34,654 nucleotides of DNA, from contig JAUYFQ010000007.1 of assembly GCA_030690895.1 (NCBI GenBank), positions 1 to 34,654 on the forward strand, given 5' to 3'. Shown here one piece after another: positions 1-7,435 of the stretch; position 1 is the first letter of the stretch, and every line of letters starts with the position of its first letter. The position numbers and the translations under genes were made by a program. Below the pieces are notes generated by a model that saw only the letters and a list, made by a program, of their open reading frames with translations, did no database searches and was not told the DNA's origin. Source of the DNA: Sulfuricellaceae bacterium (GTDB taxonomy: Bacteria; Pseudomonadota; Gammaproteobacteria; Burkholderiales; Sulfuricellaceae).

Positions 1-19
1 GAATGGCACTTACTTAAGC
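1..19. repeat. IS left terminal inverted repeat
   Basis: The first 19 bases of the window are the exact reverse complement of 1485-1503 and form the transposase-distal end of the IS4-family element. Confidence 0.9.
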
Positions 20-1395
20 TTTTTCGGATGCCCATATTTTCTCACTTTTGCTCTTGCCAAAAGCCTTGATTCTGTCAGCATCGGATAGGGTTTGGGTCTT
101 CGTTTTACGGCTCTCGGCTCAATTCGTCCGGGTCGATTGCCAATGGATTGCTCAGCCACCAGGGCCAATAGTCCGGTGATATTGTCCTGGTCATCCGATT
201 GGATTTGAGCCCCGCTCCAGGCCAACCATAGTTGAAGGGTGTGCTTGAAACTCAAAGTCCGTGGCAGCACATCAGCCATTAATGCGGATTGCGCCATGAT
301 CAGGCGAATCAGATTGTAGGCCAGCAGATAAACCCACATCTCCTTCTCGCCCATCTTCGGCGTTTTGCAGCTCAAGGTTTCCATGCCCAGCGTGGTTTTG
401 ATATTGCGAAGATCCAGCTCCACTTGCCAACGACGCTGGTATAAATCCTTCAGCGCGCTTTTGGGGATGGCGTTCGGGCAGGTCAGCGTTGTCATCAGCA
501 CCCTGCCGCCGACTTCCAGCTCCCGGACAGTGAGTGTGTCCGGCTCGGATTCGTACTGCTCGACTGTCATCCATTGCGGGCGGATTTTCGGTTTTGTCAG
601 CGTGATCAGATGATCCCGGCTCCCCAGTTTTTTGCCCCGGCGAAAGTCGGTTGATCGCCGACGTGACCCATGCTGTTCAAACAAGGCATCCACGTTGCGT
701 GACTGGAGTTCAGCCAGCAAGAAGTAGGTGCCATAAAACGCGTCGCCCAACATGACATCGCCCGACTCAAAGGTGTCCAGAAGTGTGCGCAGGAGCGCCT
801 GTTCACCACTGCCTTTGCCTTTGAAACCCCCTATGGCCGCATCAAGCACTGCGCCACTGGATAGACAGGTCACTCCCACGATGCGGCAGATAGGGAAACC
901 CAACCCGGGTTTCTGACCGCTCTGCTGGGGGTAGGTGGCCTGGTTTGCTTGCGTATCAGCCAGTGTGACGGTTGTGCCATCCACGAGTCGCACTCGCCGT
1001 CCGTACCAGCGCCACTTATCGGGGGCTTGTGCTGCAATCTGGCGTCCGGTGTGGCGAACCATTCCAGTCACCATGGACAGCGGCAACCGCTGGCGCGCTT
1101 TGCAGTATCCGCCTGTTTTTGTACTGCATTGAGGTAGACCATGCGTCAGGCGCTTCACGGCGGCGTCATTGACGATGTTCTGGCATGAGCGATCCGGTTT
1201 CAGGGCTTGTGCAAGAAACATGGACAGGGTTTCTGTCGGAGGAAATAGCCGCTCACGGTGGTCGGGCAGGGTTGATTCCAGCGTGTCCAGTAGATCGGGC
1301 GAAGTGAGCTGATTGAAAAACCCAAATGCGTCGCTGGCAGTGGCGTAATGTTGCACGCGATGTTGTTGAGATAACACGGAACGATTAATATGCAT
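10..1395 (-). CDS. IS4-family DDE transposase
   Basis: A 461-residue transposase that would catalyse cut-and-paste movement of the surrounding element. The DDE triad is visible. The first Asp lies in VDGTTV (about residue 139) and the second in GDAFYG (about 217). The Glu lies in YQRRWQVELDLRNIK (about 321-335), which matches the IS4 signature Y-x2-R-x3-E-x6-K exactly. The C-terminus is Lys/Arg-rich. The ORF spans almost the whole element, ends 9 bp inside the left repeat and has no frameshift, so it is probably functional. The ATG lies next to an inverted repeat that may hide its weak ribosome site (see 1396-1460). The exact IS subgroup was not determined. Confidence 0.93.
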   Translation of the reverse strand: MHINRSVLSQQHRVQHYATASDAFGFFNQLTSPDLLDTLESTLPDHRERLFPPTETLSMFLAQALKPDRSCQNIVNDAAVKRLTHGLPQCSTKTGGYCKARQRLPLSMVTGMVRHTGRQIAAQAPDKWRWYGRRVRLVDGTTVTLADTQANQATYPQQSGQKPGLGFPICRIVGVTCLSSGAVLDAAIGGFKGKGSGEQALLRTLLDTFESGDVMLGDAFYGTYFLLAELQSRNVDALFEQHGSRRRSTDFRRGKKLGSRDHLITLTKPKIRPQWMTVEQYESEPDTLTVRELEVGGRVLMTTLTCPNAIPKSALKDLYQRRWQVELDLRNIKTTLGMETLSCKTPKMGEKEMWVYLLAYNLIRLIMAQSALMADVLPRTLSFKHTLQLWLAWSGAQIQSDDQDNITGLLALVAEQSIGNRPGRIEPRAVKRRPKPYPMLTESRLLARAKVRKYGHPKKLK

Positions 1396-1460
1396 GTGGG
1401 CTGGCCTTGGGGGGTTGCGATGGTGTGGTAACTAAAGCTTACCACCAGGCCAGCCTATTT
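1396..1460 (-). promoter_or_regulatory. Nested inverted repeat over the transposase leader
   Basis: GGCTGGCCT (1399-1407) pairs with AGGCCAGCC (1447-1455), and inside it GTGGTAA (1425-1431) pairs with TTACCAC (1439-1445). In a minus-strand transcript entering from outside the element, the outer stem would cover the AAGG ribosome-site candidate and stop 3 nt before the ATG at 1395. A transcript starting inside the stem would lack one arm. This geometry matches the known protection of IS10 and IS50 transposase genes from read-through transcription. The function here is inferred. Confidence 0.5.
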
Positions 1461-1484
1461 CTTGCGTTAGTTCATGCGGTTAGC

Positions 1485-1503
1485 GCTTAAGTAAGTGCCA
1501 TTC
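1485..1503. repeat. IS right terminal inverted repeat
   Basis: Exact reverse complement of bases 1-19. It marks the transposase-proximal end of the element; host sequence resumes at 1504. Confidence 0.9.
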
Positions 1504-1520
1504 GGGGCAGACCCCGATTT

Positions 1521-1542
1521 CTCACCGGCCTTGGCCGGTGAG
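1521..1542. repeat. Perfect 10-bp hairpin beside the IS
   Basis: CTCACCGGCC, a 2-nt loop, then GGCCGGTGAG form a perfect 10-bp stem 18 bp outside the IS end. No T-run follows directly, so it is not by itself an intrinsic terminator. It stands just before the terminator-like hairpin at 1554-1585. Confidence 0.6.
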
Positions 1543-1553
1543 GCAGTAAATCA

Positions 1554-1585
1554 AAAGCCCGTCTCTCGCAAGGAGGCGGGTTTTT
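1554..1585 (+). terminator. Rho-independent terminator-like hairpin
   Basis: CCCGTCTC and GAGGCGGG form an 8-bp stem with one G-U pair around a short loop, followed by TTTTT and preceded by AAAA, so it could work on both strands. No gene lies directly upstream on the plus strand in this window. It may have ended a gene now separated by the IS (inference). Confidence 0.6.
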
Positions 1586-1628
1586 CATCCATGCTAATGC
1601 TATGCAGCCAATGGAAAAGAAAAAGGAG

Positions 1629-1648
1629 AAAAAGGGGACAGATTTATT
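1629..1648 (+). repeat. GGGGACAGATTTATTT-type motif
   Basis: An A-rich stretch followed by GGGGACAGATTTATTT. From memory, this string recurs beside IS200-like/RAYT transposase genes and their repeats in many proteobacteria. No such transposase is present here, so it is at most a relic. The assignment rests on recall of the motif only. Confidence 0.35.
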
Positions 1649-1707
1649 TATTCCCGCCTCCACACGAAATGCCCTATTCTTTGGAAAAATCAATGCCAAA
1701 GGGGTAT

Positions 1708-1763
1708 TGCAATAACACACATCCAAAAAACAACACCGTTCTGTTATGAGTCTGGCTGTGCTA
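1708..1763 (+). repeat. 56-bp direct repeat, copy 1 (upstream of DUF1640 gene)
   Basis: This segment matches 2203-2258 at 52 of 56 positions with no gaps and in the same orientation. It ends 10 nt before the start codon of the DUF1640-type gene, so it is probably its promoter and leader. A TGTTATGAG string inside it resembles a weak extended -10 element. The copy at 2203 sits upstream of the HicA-like relic. Confidence 0.75.
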
Positions 1764-1773
1764 GGATATGCGC

Positions 1774-2040
1774 ATGAGCACAGTTACATTTGATACGCTT
1801 AAGTTCGCAGAACGCTTGGAAAAGGCGGGCGTTTCGCGTGAGCAAGCTTCCGCCATGGCGGAAGCCTTCAAGGATGCCAGCGGCGAAGCCGAGATTGCTA
1901 CGCGCAGAGATATCGCGCTTGCTGTAGCAGAAATCAAGACAGATATTGCCATTGTTCGCGGTGAGCAAGTTCTGGTTAAATGGATGCTTGGCGCCGTTCT
2001 CGCCATCGCTATCGCCAATTTCGCCAAGCAGTTCTTTTAG
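1774..2040 (+). CDS. DUF1640-type coiled-coil membrane protein
   Basis: An 88-residue protein of the DUF1640 (CCDC90-like) family, whose bacterial function is not known. Residues 1-12 (MSTVTFDTLKFA) and the segment ERLEKAGVSREQASAMAEAF are typical of the family. A charged, helical middle (about 30-60) suggests a coiled coil. A single C-terminal transmembrane helix (about 64-84, VKWMLGAVLAIAIANFAKQFF) anchors it, probably in the inner membrane. Start choice: AGGA at 1763-1766 stands 7 nt from the ATG at 1774, whereas the ATG at 1768 is too close to it. Bacterial homologues often occur near mobile or toxin-antitoxin genes, which fits the IS and HicA-like relic here. Confidence 0.75.
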   Translation: MSTVTFDTLKFAERLEKAGVSREQASAMAEAFKDASGEAEIATRRDIALAVAEIKTDIAIVRGEQVLVKWMLGAVLAIAIANFAKQFF

Positions 2041-2049
2041 CGAGAAAAA

Positions 2050-2110
2050 CATGAGTAATGGGGAAGTGGTTTTACCCATTCCTCATTTCTCATTCCCCAT
2101 CACCCATGAC
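2050..2110. repeat. Intergenic palindromic repeat, family A (degenerate copy)
   Basis: GAGTAATGGGGAA, then GTGGTTTTACCCATT, then CTCATTCCCCATCACCCAT. It lies just downstream of the DUF1640-type gene and shares the GGTTTTACYCAT core with copies at 4129-4200 and 9722-9808. Its arms pair less well than those copies. Confidence 0.6.
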
Positions 2111-2136
2111 CAGTTTCGCTAAAATGGGTCCGGCTC

Positions 2137-2153
2137 GAATGGCGCTTACTTAA
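2137..2153 (+). other. Solitary IS-end-like sequence
   Basis: GAATGGCGCTTACTTAA matches the first 17 bases of the IS4-family terminal repeat at position 1 with a single difference. The match stops abruptly afterwards. No transposase sequence follows, so this could be the stub of a deleted related element or a sequence resembling its end. Confidence 0.5.
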
Positions 2154-2202
2154 TGGGTTAATCCAGATAAAACAGTAGGTTACATTTCTGTGTCAGGTCT
2201 TG

Positions 2203-2258
2203 TGCAATAACACGCACCCAAAAAATAACACCGTTCTGTTATGAGTCTGGCTGCGCTA
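2203..2258 (+). repeat. 56-bp direct repeat, copy 2 (upstream of HicA-like relic)
   Basis: 52/56 identical to 1708-1763 and in the same orientation. It lies 59 bp before the candidate ATG of the HicA-like relic, so the same promoter/leader sequence appears to precede two unrelated small genes. Confidence 0.75.
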
Positions 2259-2317
2259 CGTTCGGCTATGGCGACCAAAAAAACTTGACTGATAGTGTCG
2301 TATGTAACACCATTTTT

Positions 2318-2569
2318 ATGAGCGCACACGAAAAACTTCTTGCCAGAATGCGCAACAATCCTCGCGGCTGGCAGATTGATGACCTGAAAACCGTTGCCCA
2401 TCGATTTGCTATCGACTGGCGTAACGAGCATGGCGAATCGCCGCCCCAAATTATGAAACGGCACTTCACCATGCCAGTTTCCCTCTCTCCTTGCTTTCTC
2501 CCAAAGCACAAGGTTAAAACCTCATTTGGTCTCTGTGCCCTCTATGGCTTGAACTGCGGGAATACTTAA
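2318..2569 (+). pseudogene. Decayed HicA-family toxin gene (probable)
   Basis: The first 35 residues (beginning MSAHEKLLARMRNNP and including DDLKTVAHRFAIDWR) resemble the N-terminus of HicA-type mRNA interferase toxins, small dsRBD-fold proteins. The usual GTSHxxF catalytic segment is absent in this frame. A GGCACTTCAC stretch at about 2460 reads GTS in another frame, so a frameshift and rearrangement are likely. The tail (about 60-84) is unlike the family, and it ends exactly where the DUF808 gene starts. No HicB antitoxin gene is present. The open frame extends upstream to a TTG at 2285. The HicA identification rests on pattern memory, so it is moderate. Confidence 0.5.
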
Positions 2570-3517
2570 ATGGCCGGTTCCAGTTTATTTGCATTGATTG
2601 ACGATATCGCCAGCATTCTCGATGACGTGGCGGCGATGAGCAAGATCGCCGCCAAGAAGACGGCGGGTGTGCTGGGAGATGACCTGGCGCTGAATGCACA
2701 GCAGGTCTCAGGGGTCAGTGCGGACAGGGAATTGCCCATTGTCTGGGCTGTGGCGGTCGGTTCGATGGTCAACAAGCTGATTCTGGTGCCCGCCGCGCTG
2801 GCAATCAGCGCGCTGCTGCCATGGGCGGTGATGCCGCTCTTGATGCTGGGCGGCGCTTACTTGTGTTATGAGGGTTTCGAGAAGCTGGCGCACCGGTATT
2901 TGCATGGCCGGGGTGATGAATCGGCATCTCACGCCGAGGCTGGAAATGGGGTCGCAACGCAGCTCGATACCCCATTTGATCCGGTCGCCATGGAGAAGAA
3001 CAAGATCAAGGGGGCGATCCGTACCGATTTCGTGCTTTCTGCCGAGATTATTGTGATCACGCTGGGAACCGTTGCGGATGCTTCTCTGGGCAAGCAGTTT
3101 GCGGTTCTGTCCGCGATTGCTGCGATCATGACGGTCGGTGTGTATGGCCTGGTTGCGGCTATCGTCAAATTTGATGATGCAGGGCTGTATTTGAGCGGTC
3201 GGCCGACATGGTTTCTACGCGGCCTGGGCACTGCTATTTTGCGTGCTGCGCCATTGCTCATGAAAACTTTATCGGTTGTCGGGACTGCTGCATTGTTCGT
3301 GGTAGGGGGCGGCATTCTGACACATGGCATCCCGGCAGCCAGTGAATGGCTACACCAAATATCAAAAGTGGCTGGAAATTTACCGGTCGGGGGCGGCATT
3401 GCTGAAGTGGCGGCGTCCCTGTTTCTGAATGTGCTGGCAGGCTTACTGACCGGTGCGCTGGTTCTGGTGTTAGTCAGCGCTGTCGGTCGTGTTCGCCGTC
3501 GGCTGAAACCTGATTAA
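2570..3517 (+). CDS. DUF808 family inner-membrane protein (YedI-like)
   Basis: A 315-residue integral membrane protein of the DUF808 family (E. coli YedI), of unknown function. The N-terminus (AGSSLFALIDDIASILDDVA) and the early segment KIAAKKTAGVLGDDLA are hallmarks of the family. Hydrophobic segments at about 68-110, 153-200, 218-250 and 270-305 indicate several membrane helices, with a hydrophilic loop at about 120-150. Length is normal for the family. CGGGA at 2557-2561 gives a weak ribosome site 8 nt from the ATG. The stop codon overlaps the stop of tsaC on the other strand by 4 bp, so the two transcripts converge with no room for a terminator between them. Confidence 0.88.
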   Translation: MAGSSLFALIDDIASILDDVAAMSKIAAKKTAGVLGDDLALNAQQVSGVSADRELPIVWAVAVGSMVNKLILVPAALAISALLPWAVMPLLMLGGAYLCYEGFEKLAHRYLHGRGDESASHAEAGNGVATQLDTPFDPVAMEKNKIKGAIRTDFVLSAEIIVITLGTVADASLGKQFAVLSAIAAIMTVGVYGLVAAIVKFDDAGLYLSGRPTWFLRGLGTAILRAAPLLMKTLSVVGTAALFVVGGGILTHGIPAASEWLHQISKVAGNLPVGGGIAEVAASLFLNVLAGLLTGALVLVLVSAVGRVRRRLKPD

Positions 3518-4089
3518 CGGATTTTTCTGCCCGTAGTTAGTTCCATGATGGTGGAGGGGTGTCTGCGTTTCCCCGTCATTCCGGGTACCACAAGTACACT
3601 GTTCCCGAAGGTTTTCACGCAATCGGCGTAGGTGCGAGCAGGTTTCAGTCCGGCGCGGTTGGCGCTGGTGGAAACCAGCGCCGTGTTGACGGACTTGCAC
3701 AACCTCGATGCCAATGGATGAGCGGTGACGCGAACGGCGATGCTGGCGTGGTGGCCACTCAGCCAGGATGGGGTGCTGCGAGCGGCAGGAAGCAACCAGG
3801 TGACGGGGCCGGGCCAGGTGGGAGAAATTTGTCGCCATTGTTCACCGTTGAGGGGCGAGGCATAGGACTTCAACTGGCTGAATGTTGCGCCGATCAGGAT
3901 CAGTCCCTTGCTCTGCGGCCGCCCCTTTATGCTCAGGAGTCTCATGACTGCCCGTCGGTTGCGGGGGTCGCAGCCCAGGCCGTAGCAGGACTCGGTGGGG
4001 TAGGCGATCACGCCGCCCTGTTTGAGGTGGCGACGCAATTTGCGGACCAGGGCGGCATTCAGTGCCGCTGTTGAGGCGGAAAGACGCAT
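3514..4089 (-). CDS. tsaC: L-threonylcarbamoyladenylate synthase (TsaC/YrdC family)
   Basis: A 191-residue cytoplasmic enzyme that makes threonylcarbamoyl-AMP from threonine, bicarbonate and ATP, the first step of t6A modification at A37 of ANN-decoding tRNAs. The YrdC fold is evident: GGVIAYPTESCYGLGCDP (about 25-42), the KGRPQSKGLILI substrate loop (about 55-66), PGPVTWLLP (about 93-101) and STSANRAG (about 141-148). Length matches E. coli TsaC (190) and lacks the extra Sua5 domain. It lies downstream of purD on the same strand, separated by a family A palindrome, and is convergent with the DUF808 gene. Confidence 0.9.
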   Translation of the reverse strand: MRLSASTAALNAALVRKLRRHLKQGGVIAYPTESCYGLGCDPRNRRAVMRLLSIKGRPQSKGLILIGATFSQLKSYASPLNGEQWRQISPTWPGPVTWLLPAARSTPSWLSGHHASIAVRVTAHPLASRLCKSVNTALVSTSANRAGLKPARTYADCVKTFGNSVLVVPGMTGKRRHPSTIMELTTGRKIR

Positions 4090-4128
4090 TATCTTAAGCC
4101 GGGCGAGCCGGAGCCATGTTTGGTTATA

Positions 4129-4200
4129 GGTGATGGGTAAGCAGTAATGGGTAACGTGGGGGTGGTTTTACTCATCACTGCTTACCCATTCCCCATCACC
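4129..4200. repeat. Intergenic palindromic repeat, family A
   Basis: TGGGTAAGCAGT (4134-4145) is perfectly complementary to ACTGCTTACCCA (4177-4188), with further imperfect pairing of GGTGATGGGT against CCCCATCACC outside. The loop carries the family core GGTTTTACTCAT. It fills much of the purD-tsaC spacer. No T-run typical of an intrinsic terminator follows on either strand. Confidence 0.8.
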
Positions 4201-4241
4201 AAGATCCGATTCAGTCCAAATTGTTGACAGTTTATTAGCAA

Positions 4242-5519
4242 CTATCGCGTTTTCTTGTCTACGGCGCGATAGCCAATGTCACGCCGCATCTGGCTGCCTT
4301 CGAAATGAATATGGTCGGCAAGCTGGTAGGCGAGGCTTTGCGCCATGCGCACGCTATCGCCGAGTGCCGTGACGCAGAGCACCCGTCCGCCACTGGCGAC
4401 GACTTCATGCGCTTTCATGGCTGTGCCGGCATGGAAGACGTGGGCGTCTTCTTCTGTCTTGGGCAGGCCGGTAATCATGTCGCCCTTGCGAGGGTTGTCC
4501 GGGTAGCCTGCCGCAGCCATCACCACGCCAAGCGCCACGCGGCGATCCCAATCGACTTCTACCTGGTCGAGGGTGCCGTTAATGGCGTGTTCGACGAGGA
4601 TGGAAAAGTCGCTTTTCATGCGCATCATGATGGGCTGGGTTTCCGGATCACCCATTCGGCAGTTGAATTCCAGTGTCTTTGGGTTGCCCTGCGCATCTAT
4701 CATCAGGCCAGCGTAGAGAAAGCCGGTGTAGGGAATACCATCATTGGCCATGCCCTGCACCGTAGGCAAGATGATTTCCCGCATGACCCGTGCATGAATT
4801 TCAGGTGTAACGATGGGGGCCGGTGAATAGGCGCCCATGCCGCCGGTGTTGGGGCCTTGATCGCCGTCCAGCAGTCTTTTGTGGTCCTGGCTGGTAGCCA
4901 GCGCCAGGACATGCTCGCCATCGACCATGACGATGAAGCTGGCTTCTTCGCCGCTGAGAAACTCCTCGATGACCACGCGCGAACCGGCAGAACCCAGCTT
5001 GTTGCCTGCCAGCATCATGTCGACAGCGGCATGGGCTTCGGTTGCCGAAGTAGCGACGACCACCCCTTTTCCAGCCGCCAGTCCATCGGCCTTGACGACG
5101 ATGGGCGCACCCTGCAGGTCGATATAGGCATGTGCAGCGGCGGCATCGGTAAATGTCGCGTAGGCGGCGGTGGGAATGCCGTGCCGCGCCATGAAGGCCT
5201 TGGCAAAGTCCTTGGAGCTTTCAAGCTGGGCGGCCTGTTTGCTGGGGCCGAAAATTTTGAGCCCTGCGTTCCGGAATGCATCGACGATGCCGTTGGCCAG
5301 CGGATTTTCCGGGCCGACCACGGTCAGCGCGATGTTCTCGTTCTGGGCAAATGCGACCAGGCCCGGAATGGAGTCGATGGGTACATTGGTCAGATCGGGG
5401 TCCAGTTCTGTACCGGCATTGCCCGGTGCGACATAGGTTTTGAATACTCGGGGTGACCGGGAGAGTTTCCAGGCAAGAGCATGTTCGCGACCACCGCCGC
5501 CGATAACCAGAATTTTCAT
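4242..5519 (-). CDS. purD: Phosphoribosylamine-glycine ligase (GAR synthetase)
   Basis: A 425-residue ATP-grasp enzyme joining glycine to phosphoribosylamine, step two of de novo purine synthesis. The N-terminal glycine-rich loop VIGGGGREHALAWKL (5-19) is followed by GPENPLANG (about 69-77). The ATP-grasp segments are KADGLAAGKGVVVA (about 143-156), QDHKRLLDGDQGPNTGGMGA (about 211-230) and FNCRMGDPETQ (about 286-296). It is complete and of normal length. It follows purH, separated by a 91-bp spacer that is almost entirely a family B palindrome. Only weak GAG-type pairing precedes the ATG, and that base pairing lies inside or next to the repeat, so translation may depend on how the repeat folds. 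Confidence 0.97.
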   Translation of the reverse strand: MKILVIGGGGREHALAWKLSRSPRVFKTYVAPGNAGTELDPDLTNVPIDSIPGLVAFAQNENIALTVVGPENPLANGIVDAFRNAGLKIFGPSKQAAQLESSKDFAKAFMARHGIPTAAYATFTDAAAAHAYIDLQGAPIVVKADGLAAGKGVVVATSATEAHAAVDMMLAGNKLGSAGSRVVIEEFLSGEEASFIVMVDGEHVLALATSQDHKRLLDGDQGPNTGGMGAYSPAPIVTPEIHARVMREIILPTVQGMANDGIPYTGFLYAGLMIDAQGNPKTLEFNCRMGDPETQPIMMRMKSDFSILVEHAINGTLDQVEVDWDRRVALGVVMAAAGYPDNPRKGDMITGLPKTEEDAHVFHAGTAMKAHEVVASGGRVLCVTALGDSVRMAQSLAYQLADHIHFEGSQMRRDIGYRAVDKKTR

Positions 5520-5522
5520 TAT

Positions 5523-5607
5523 TAGCTCTCAGTTGGCAGCTCTCAGCCCTCAGCTCTCAGCTTTCAGCTAACGGCTGACGACTGATTGCTGACAGCTGAT
5601 AGCTGAA
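5523..5607. repeat. Intergenic palindromic repeat, family B
   Basis: A run of CAGCTCTCAG/CTTTCAGCT-type units on the left faces GCTGACAGCTGATAGCTGA on the right, giving an imperfect long hairpin. It fills the purH-purD spacer and begins 4 nt from the purD ATG. The same word family (TCAGC/GCTGA) recurs at 12585-12637 and 16781-16859. Confidence 0.75.
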
Positions 5608-5610
5608 TTT

Positions 5611-7179
5611 TTAATGCCGGAAATGCCGCATGCCAGTAAATACCATCGCCATGCCGTGTTCGTTTGCGGCGGCGATGACTTCCTCGTCGCGCATCGAGCC
5701 GCCGGGCTGGATGATAGCGACAACGCCTGCCTCGGCCGCTGCGTCGATACCGTCGCGGAAGGGGAAGAAGGCATCGGATGCCATGACCGAACCGCGCACG
5801 ATCAGGCCGGCATGCTCTGCCTTGATGGCGGCAATCCGCGCCGAGTTGATCCGGCTCATCTGCCCGGCGCCAACCCCGATCGTCATGTGATCCCTGGCAT
5901 AGACGATGGCGTTGGATTTGACGTACTTGGCCACTCGCCAGGCGAATAGCAGGTCGGACATTTCCTGTTCGGACGGTGTGCGTGCCGTGACGGTGATCAG
6001 TTTTTCATGGAGGGAGAGGTCTGCATTCTGTACCAGCAATCCGCCCGTGACGCGCTTGAAGTCGAGTCGGGGAATGGCTTCCTGCGGCCATGCGCCGCAT
6101 TCGAGCAGGCGAACATTCTTTTTGGCGGCGATGACTTCAATCGCTGCTGGGGAAACGCTGGGTGCAATGATGACTTCCACGAATTGACGCTCGACGATGA
6201 CCTGCGCAGTTTCTGCGTCCAGTTCGCCGTTGAAGGCGATGATGCCGCCAAAAGCGGATTCGGGGTCGGTCTGGTAAGCCCGGTTATAGGCTTCCAGCAA
6301 GTTGGCGCCATAGGCAACGCCACAGGGATTGGCATGCTTGACGATGACGCAGGCGGGCGTTTCGCTGAACTGCTTGATGCATTCCAGCGCCGCATCGGCA
6401 TCCGCAATATTGTTGTAGGACAGTTCCTTGCCCTGCAATTGCCGGGCGGTGGCGATGGAGGCGTCTTTCTCGCCACTGGCGACATAAAATGCACCCAACT
6501 GGTGGGGGTTTTCCCCGTAACGACAGTCCTGGGCCTTGCTGAACTGAAGGTTGAAGCGCTGCGGGAATGTTTGGCGCTGTCCCTGATGGTCAGTAGAAGT
6601 CAGATAGTTGCTGATCATGCCATCGTATTCGGCGGTGTGGGAAAACGCTTTTTTGGCCAGATCAAAGCGTAGTTCCATCCCGACCCCGCCCTGGGTGGCG
6701 TTCATCTCGCGGATAATCGCCTGGTAATCGGCAGGGTCTGTCACCACGGCGACGTGGGCATAATTCTTGGCGGCAGCTCTGACCATGGTTGGCCCGCCGA
6801 TGTCGATATTTTCGATGGCATCGTCAAGCTGGCAGTCCTTTTTGGCGATGGTTGCCGCAAAGGGGTAAAGATTGACGGCCACCAGGTCGATGGGCGGAAT
6901 GCCCGCCGCCGCCATGGCGGAGACATGCTCAGGCAGGTCACGGCGGCCAAGAATACCCCCGTGCACCTTGGGATGCAGGGTCTTGACCCGCCCATCCAGC
7001 ATTTCAGGGAAGCCGGTATAGTCGCCGACCTCGATGACGTCAATTCCGGCGTCCTTGAGCAATTTGGCTGTACCGCCGGTAGAAAGGATCTCCACATTGA
7101 ACTGCTTGAGTGCCTGTGCAAATTCTACCGCGCCGGATTTGTCTGAAACGCTGATGAGCGCACGCTTGATGATGGACAT
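5611..7179 (-). CDS. purH: Bifunctional AICAR transformylase/IMP cyclohydrolase
   Basis: A 522-residue cytoplasmic enzyme catalysing the last two steps of IMP synthesis. Residues 1 to about 195 form the MGS-like cyclohydrolase domain ([30 protein letters not shown]). The rest is the AICAR transformylase domain, with RYGENPHQ, the catalytic KHANPCGVA and C-terminal DAFFPFRDG and IQPGGSMRD. Length is close to E. coli PurH (529). Only 3 bp separate it from the fis stop, and no strong ribosome site is visible, so translational coupling to fis is likely. Both purine genes sit in the dusB-fis transcription unit. Confidence 0.97.
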   Translation of the reverse strand: MSIIKRALISVSDKSGAVEFAQALKQFNVEILSTGGTAKLLKDAGIDVIEVGDYTGFPEMLDGRVKTLHPKVHGGILGRRDLPEHVSAMAAAGIPPIDLVAVNLYPFAATIAKKDCQLDDAIENIDIGGPTMVRAAAKNYAHVAVVTDPADYQAIIREMNATQGGVGMELRFDLAKKAFSHTAEYDGMISNYLTSTDHQGQRQTFPQRFNLQFSKAQDCRYGENPHQLGAFYVASGEKDASIATARQLQGKELSYNNIADADAALECIKQFSETPACVIVKHANPCGVAYGANLLEAYNRAYQTDPESAFGGIIAFNGELDAETAQVIVERQFVEVIIAPSVSPAAIEVIAAKKNVRLLECGAWPQEAIPRLDFKRVTGGLLVQNADLSLHEKLITVTARTPSEQEMSDLLFAWRVAKYVKSNAIVYARDHMTIGVGAGQMSRINSARIAAIKAEHAGLIVRGSVMASDAFFPFRDGIDAAAEAGVVAIIQPGGSMRDEEVIAAANEHGMAMVFTGMRHFRH

Positions 7180-7182
7180 GGT

Positions 7183-7419
7183 TTACTGAATCCCGTGAGT
7201 TTGCATTTTTTTGCGTAAAGTATTGCGGTTGATCCCGAGGAGATCGGCTGCCTTGGTCTGATTGCCCTGGGCATGGTGAAGTACCACCTCTAGCAGCGGT
7301 TTTTCCACGCAACCCAGAACCATGTCGTAAATGGCGCCGGGTTTCTCCCCGTCCAGATCAGTAAAATACTGATCCATCGCCTTGCGGACGCAGGCCGTTA
7401 TTTCATTTTCCTTGATCAT
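7183..7419 (-). CDS. fis: DNA-binding protein Fis
   Basis: A 78-residue nucleoid-associated regulator that bends DNA and tunes rRNA, tRNA and metabolic promoters. The C-terminal helix-turn-helix (QTKAADLLGINRNTLRKKMQ, about 55-74) is the classic Fis/NtrC-type motif, and VEKPLLEVVLHHAQGN precedes it. The open frame extends 18 codons further upstream, but those overlap the dusB end. The ATG at 7419 (MIKENEI) has AGGA about 11 nt upstream and matches the usual short betaproteobacterial Fis. The dusB-fis pairing is conserved from E. coli, where the two genes are co-transcribed; here purH follows. Confidence 0.93.
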   Translation of the reverse strand: MIKENEITACVRKAMDQYFTDLDGEKPGAIYDMVLGCVEKPLLEVVLHHAQGNQTKAADLLGINRNTLRKKMQTHGIQ

Positions 7420-7435
7420 GTTTTTATAAATCCTG

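Larger units (their letters stand above)
1..1503 (-). mobile_element. IS4-family insertion sequence, apparently complete
   Basis: This 1.5-kb element is bounded by perfect 19-bp inverted repeats at 1-19 and 1485-1503 (GAATGGCACTTACTTAAGC and its complement). It holds one full-length transposase gene on the minus strand. Size, single ORF and DDE/YREK transposase fit the IS4 family. The left flank lies outside the window, so a target-site duplication cannot be checked. The contig starting on the first base of the element suggests the assembly broke there because the element is multicopy in the genome (inference). Confidence 0.9.
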
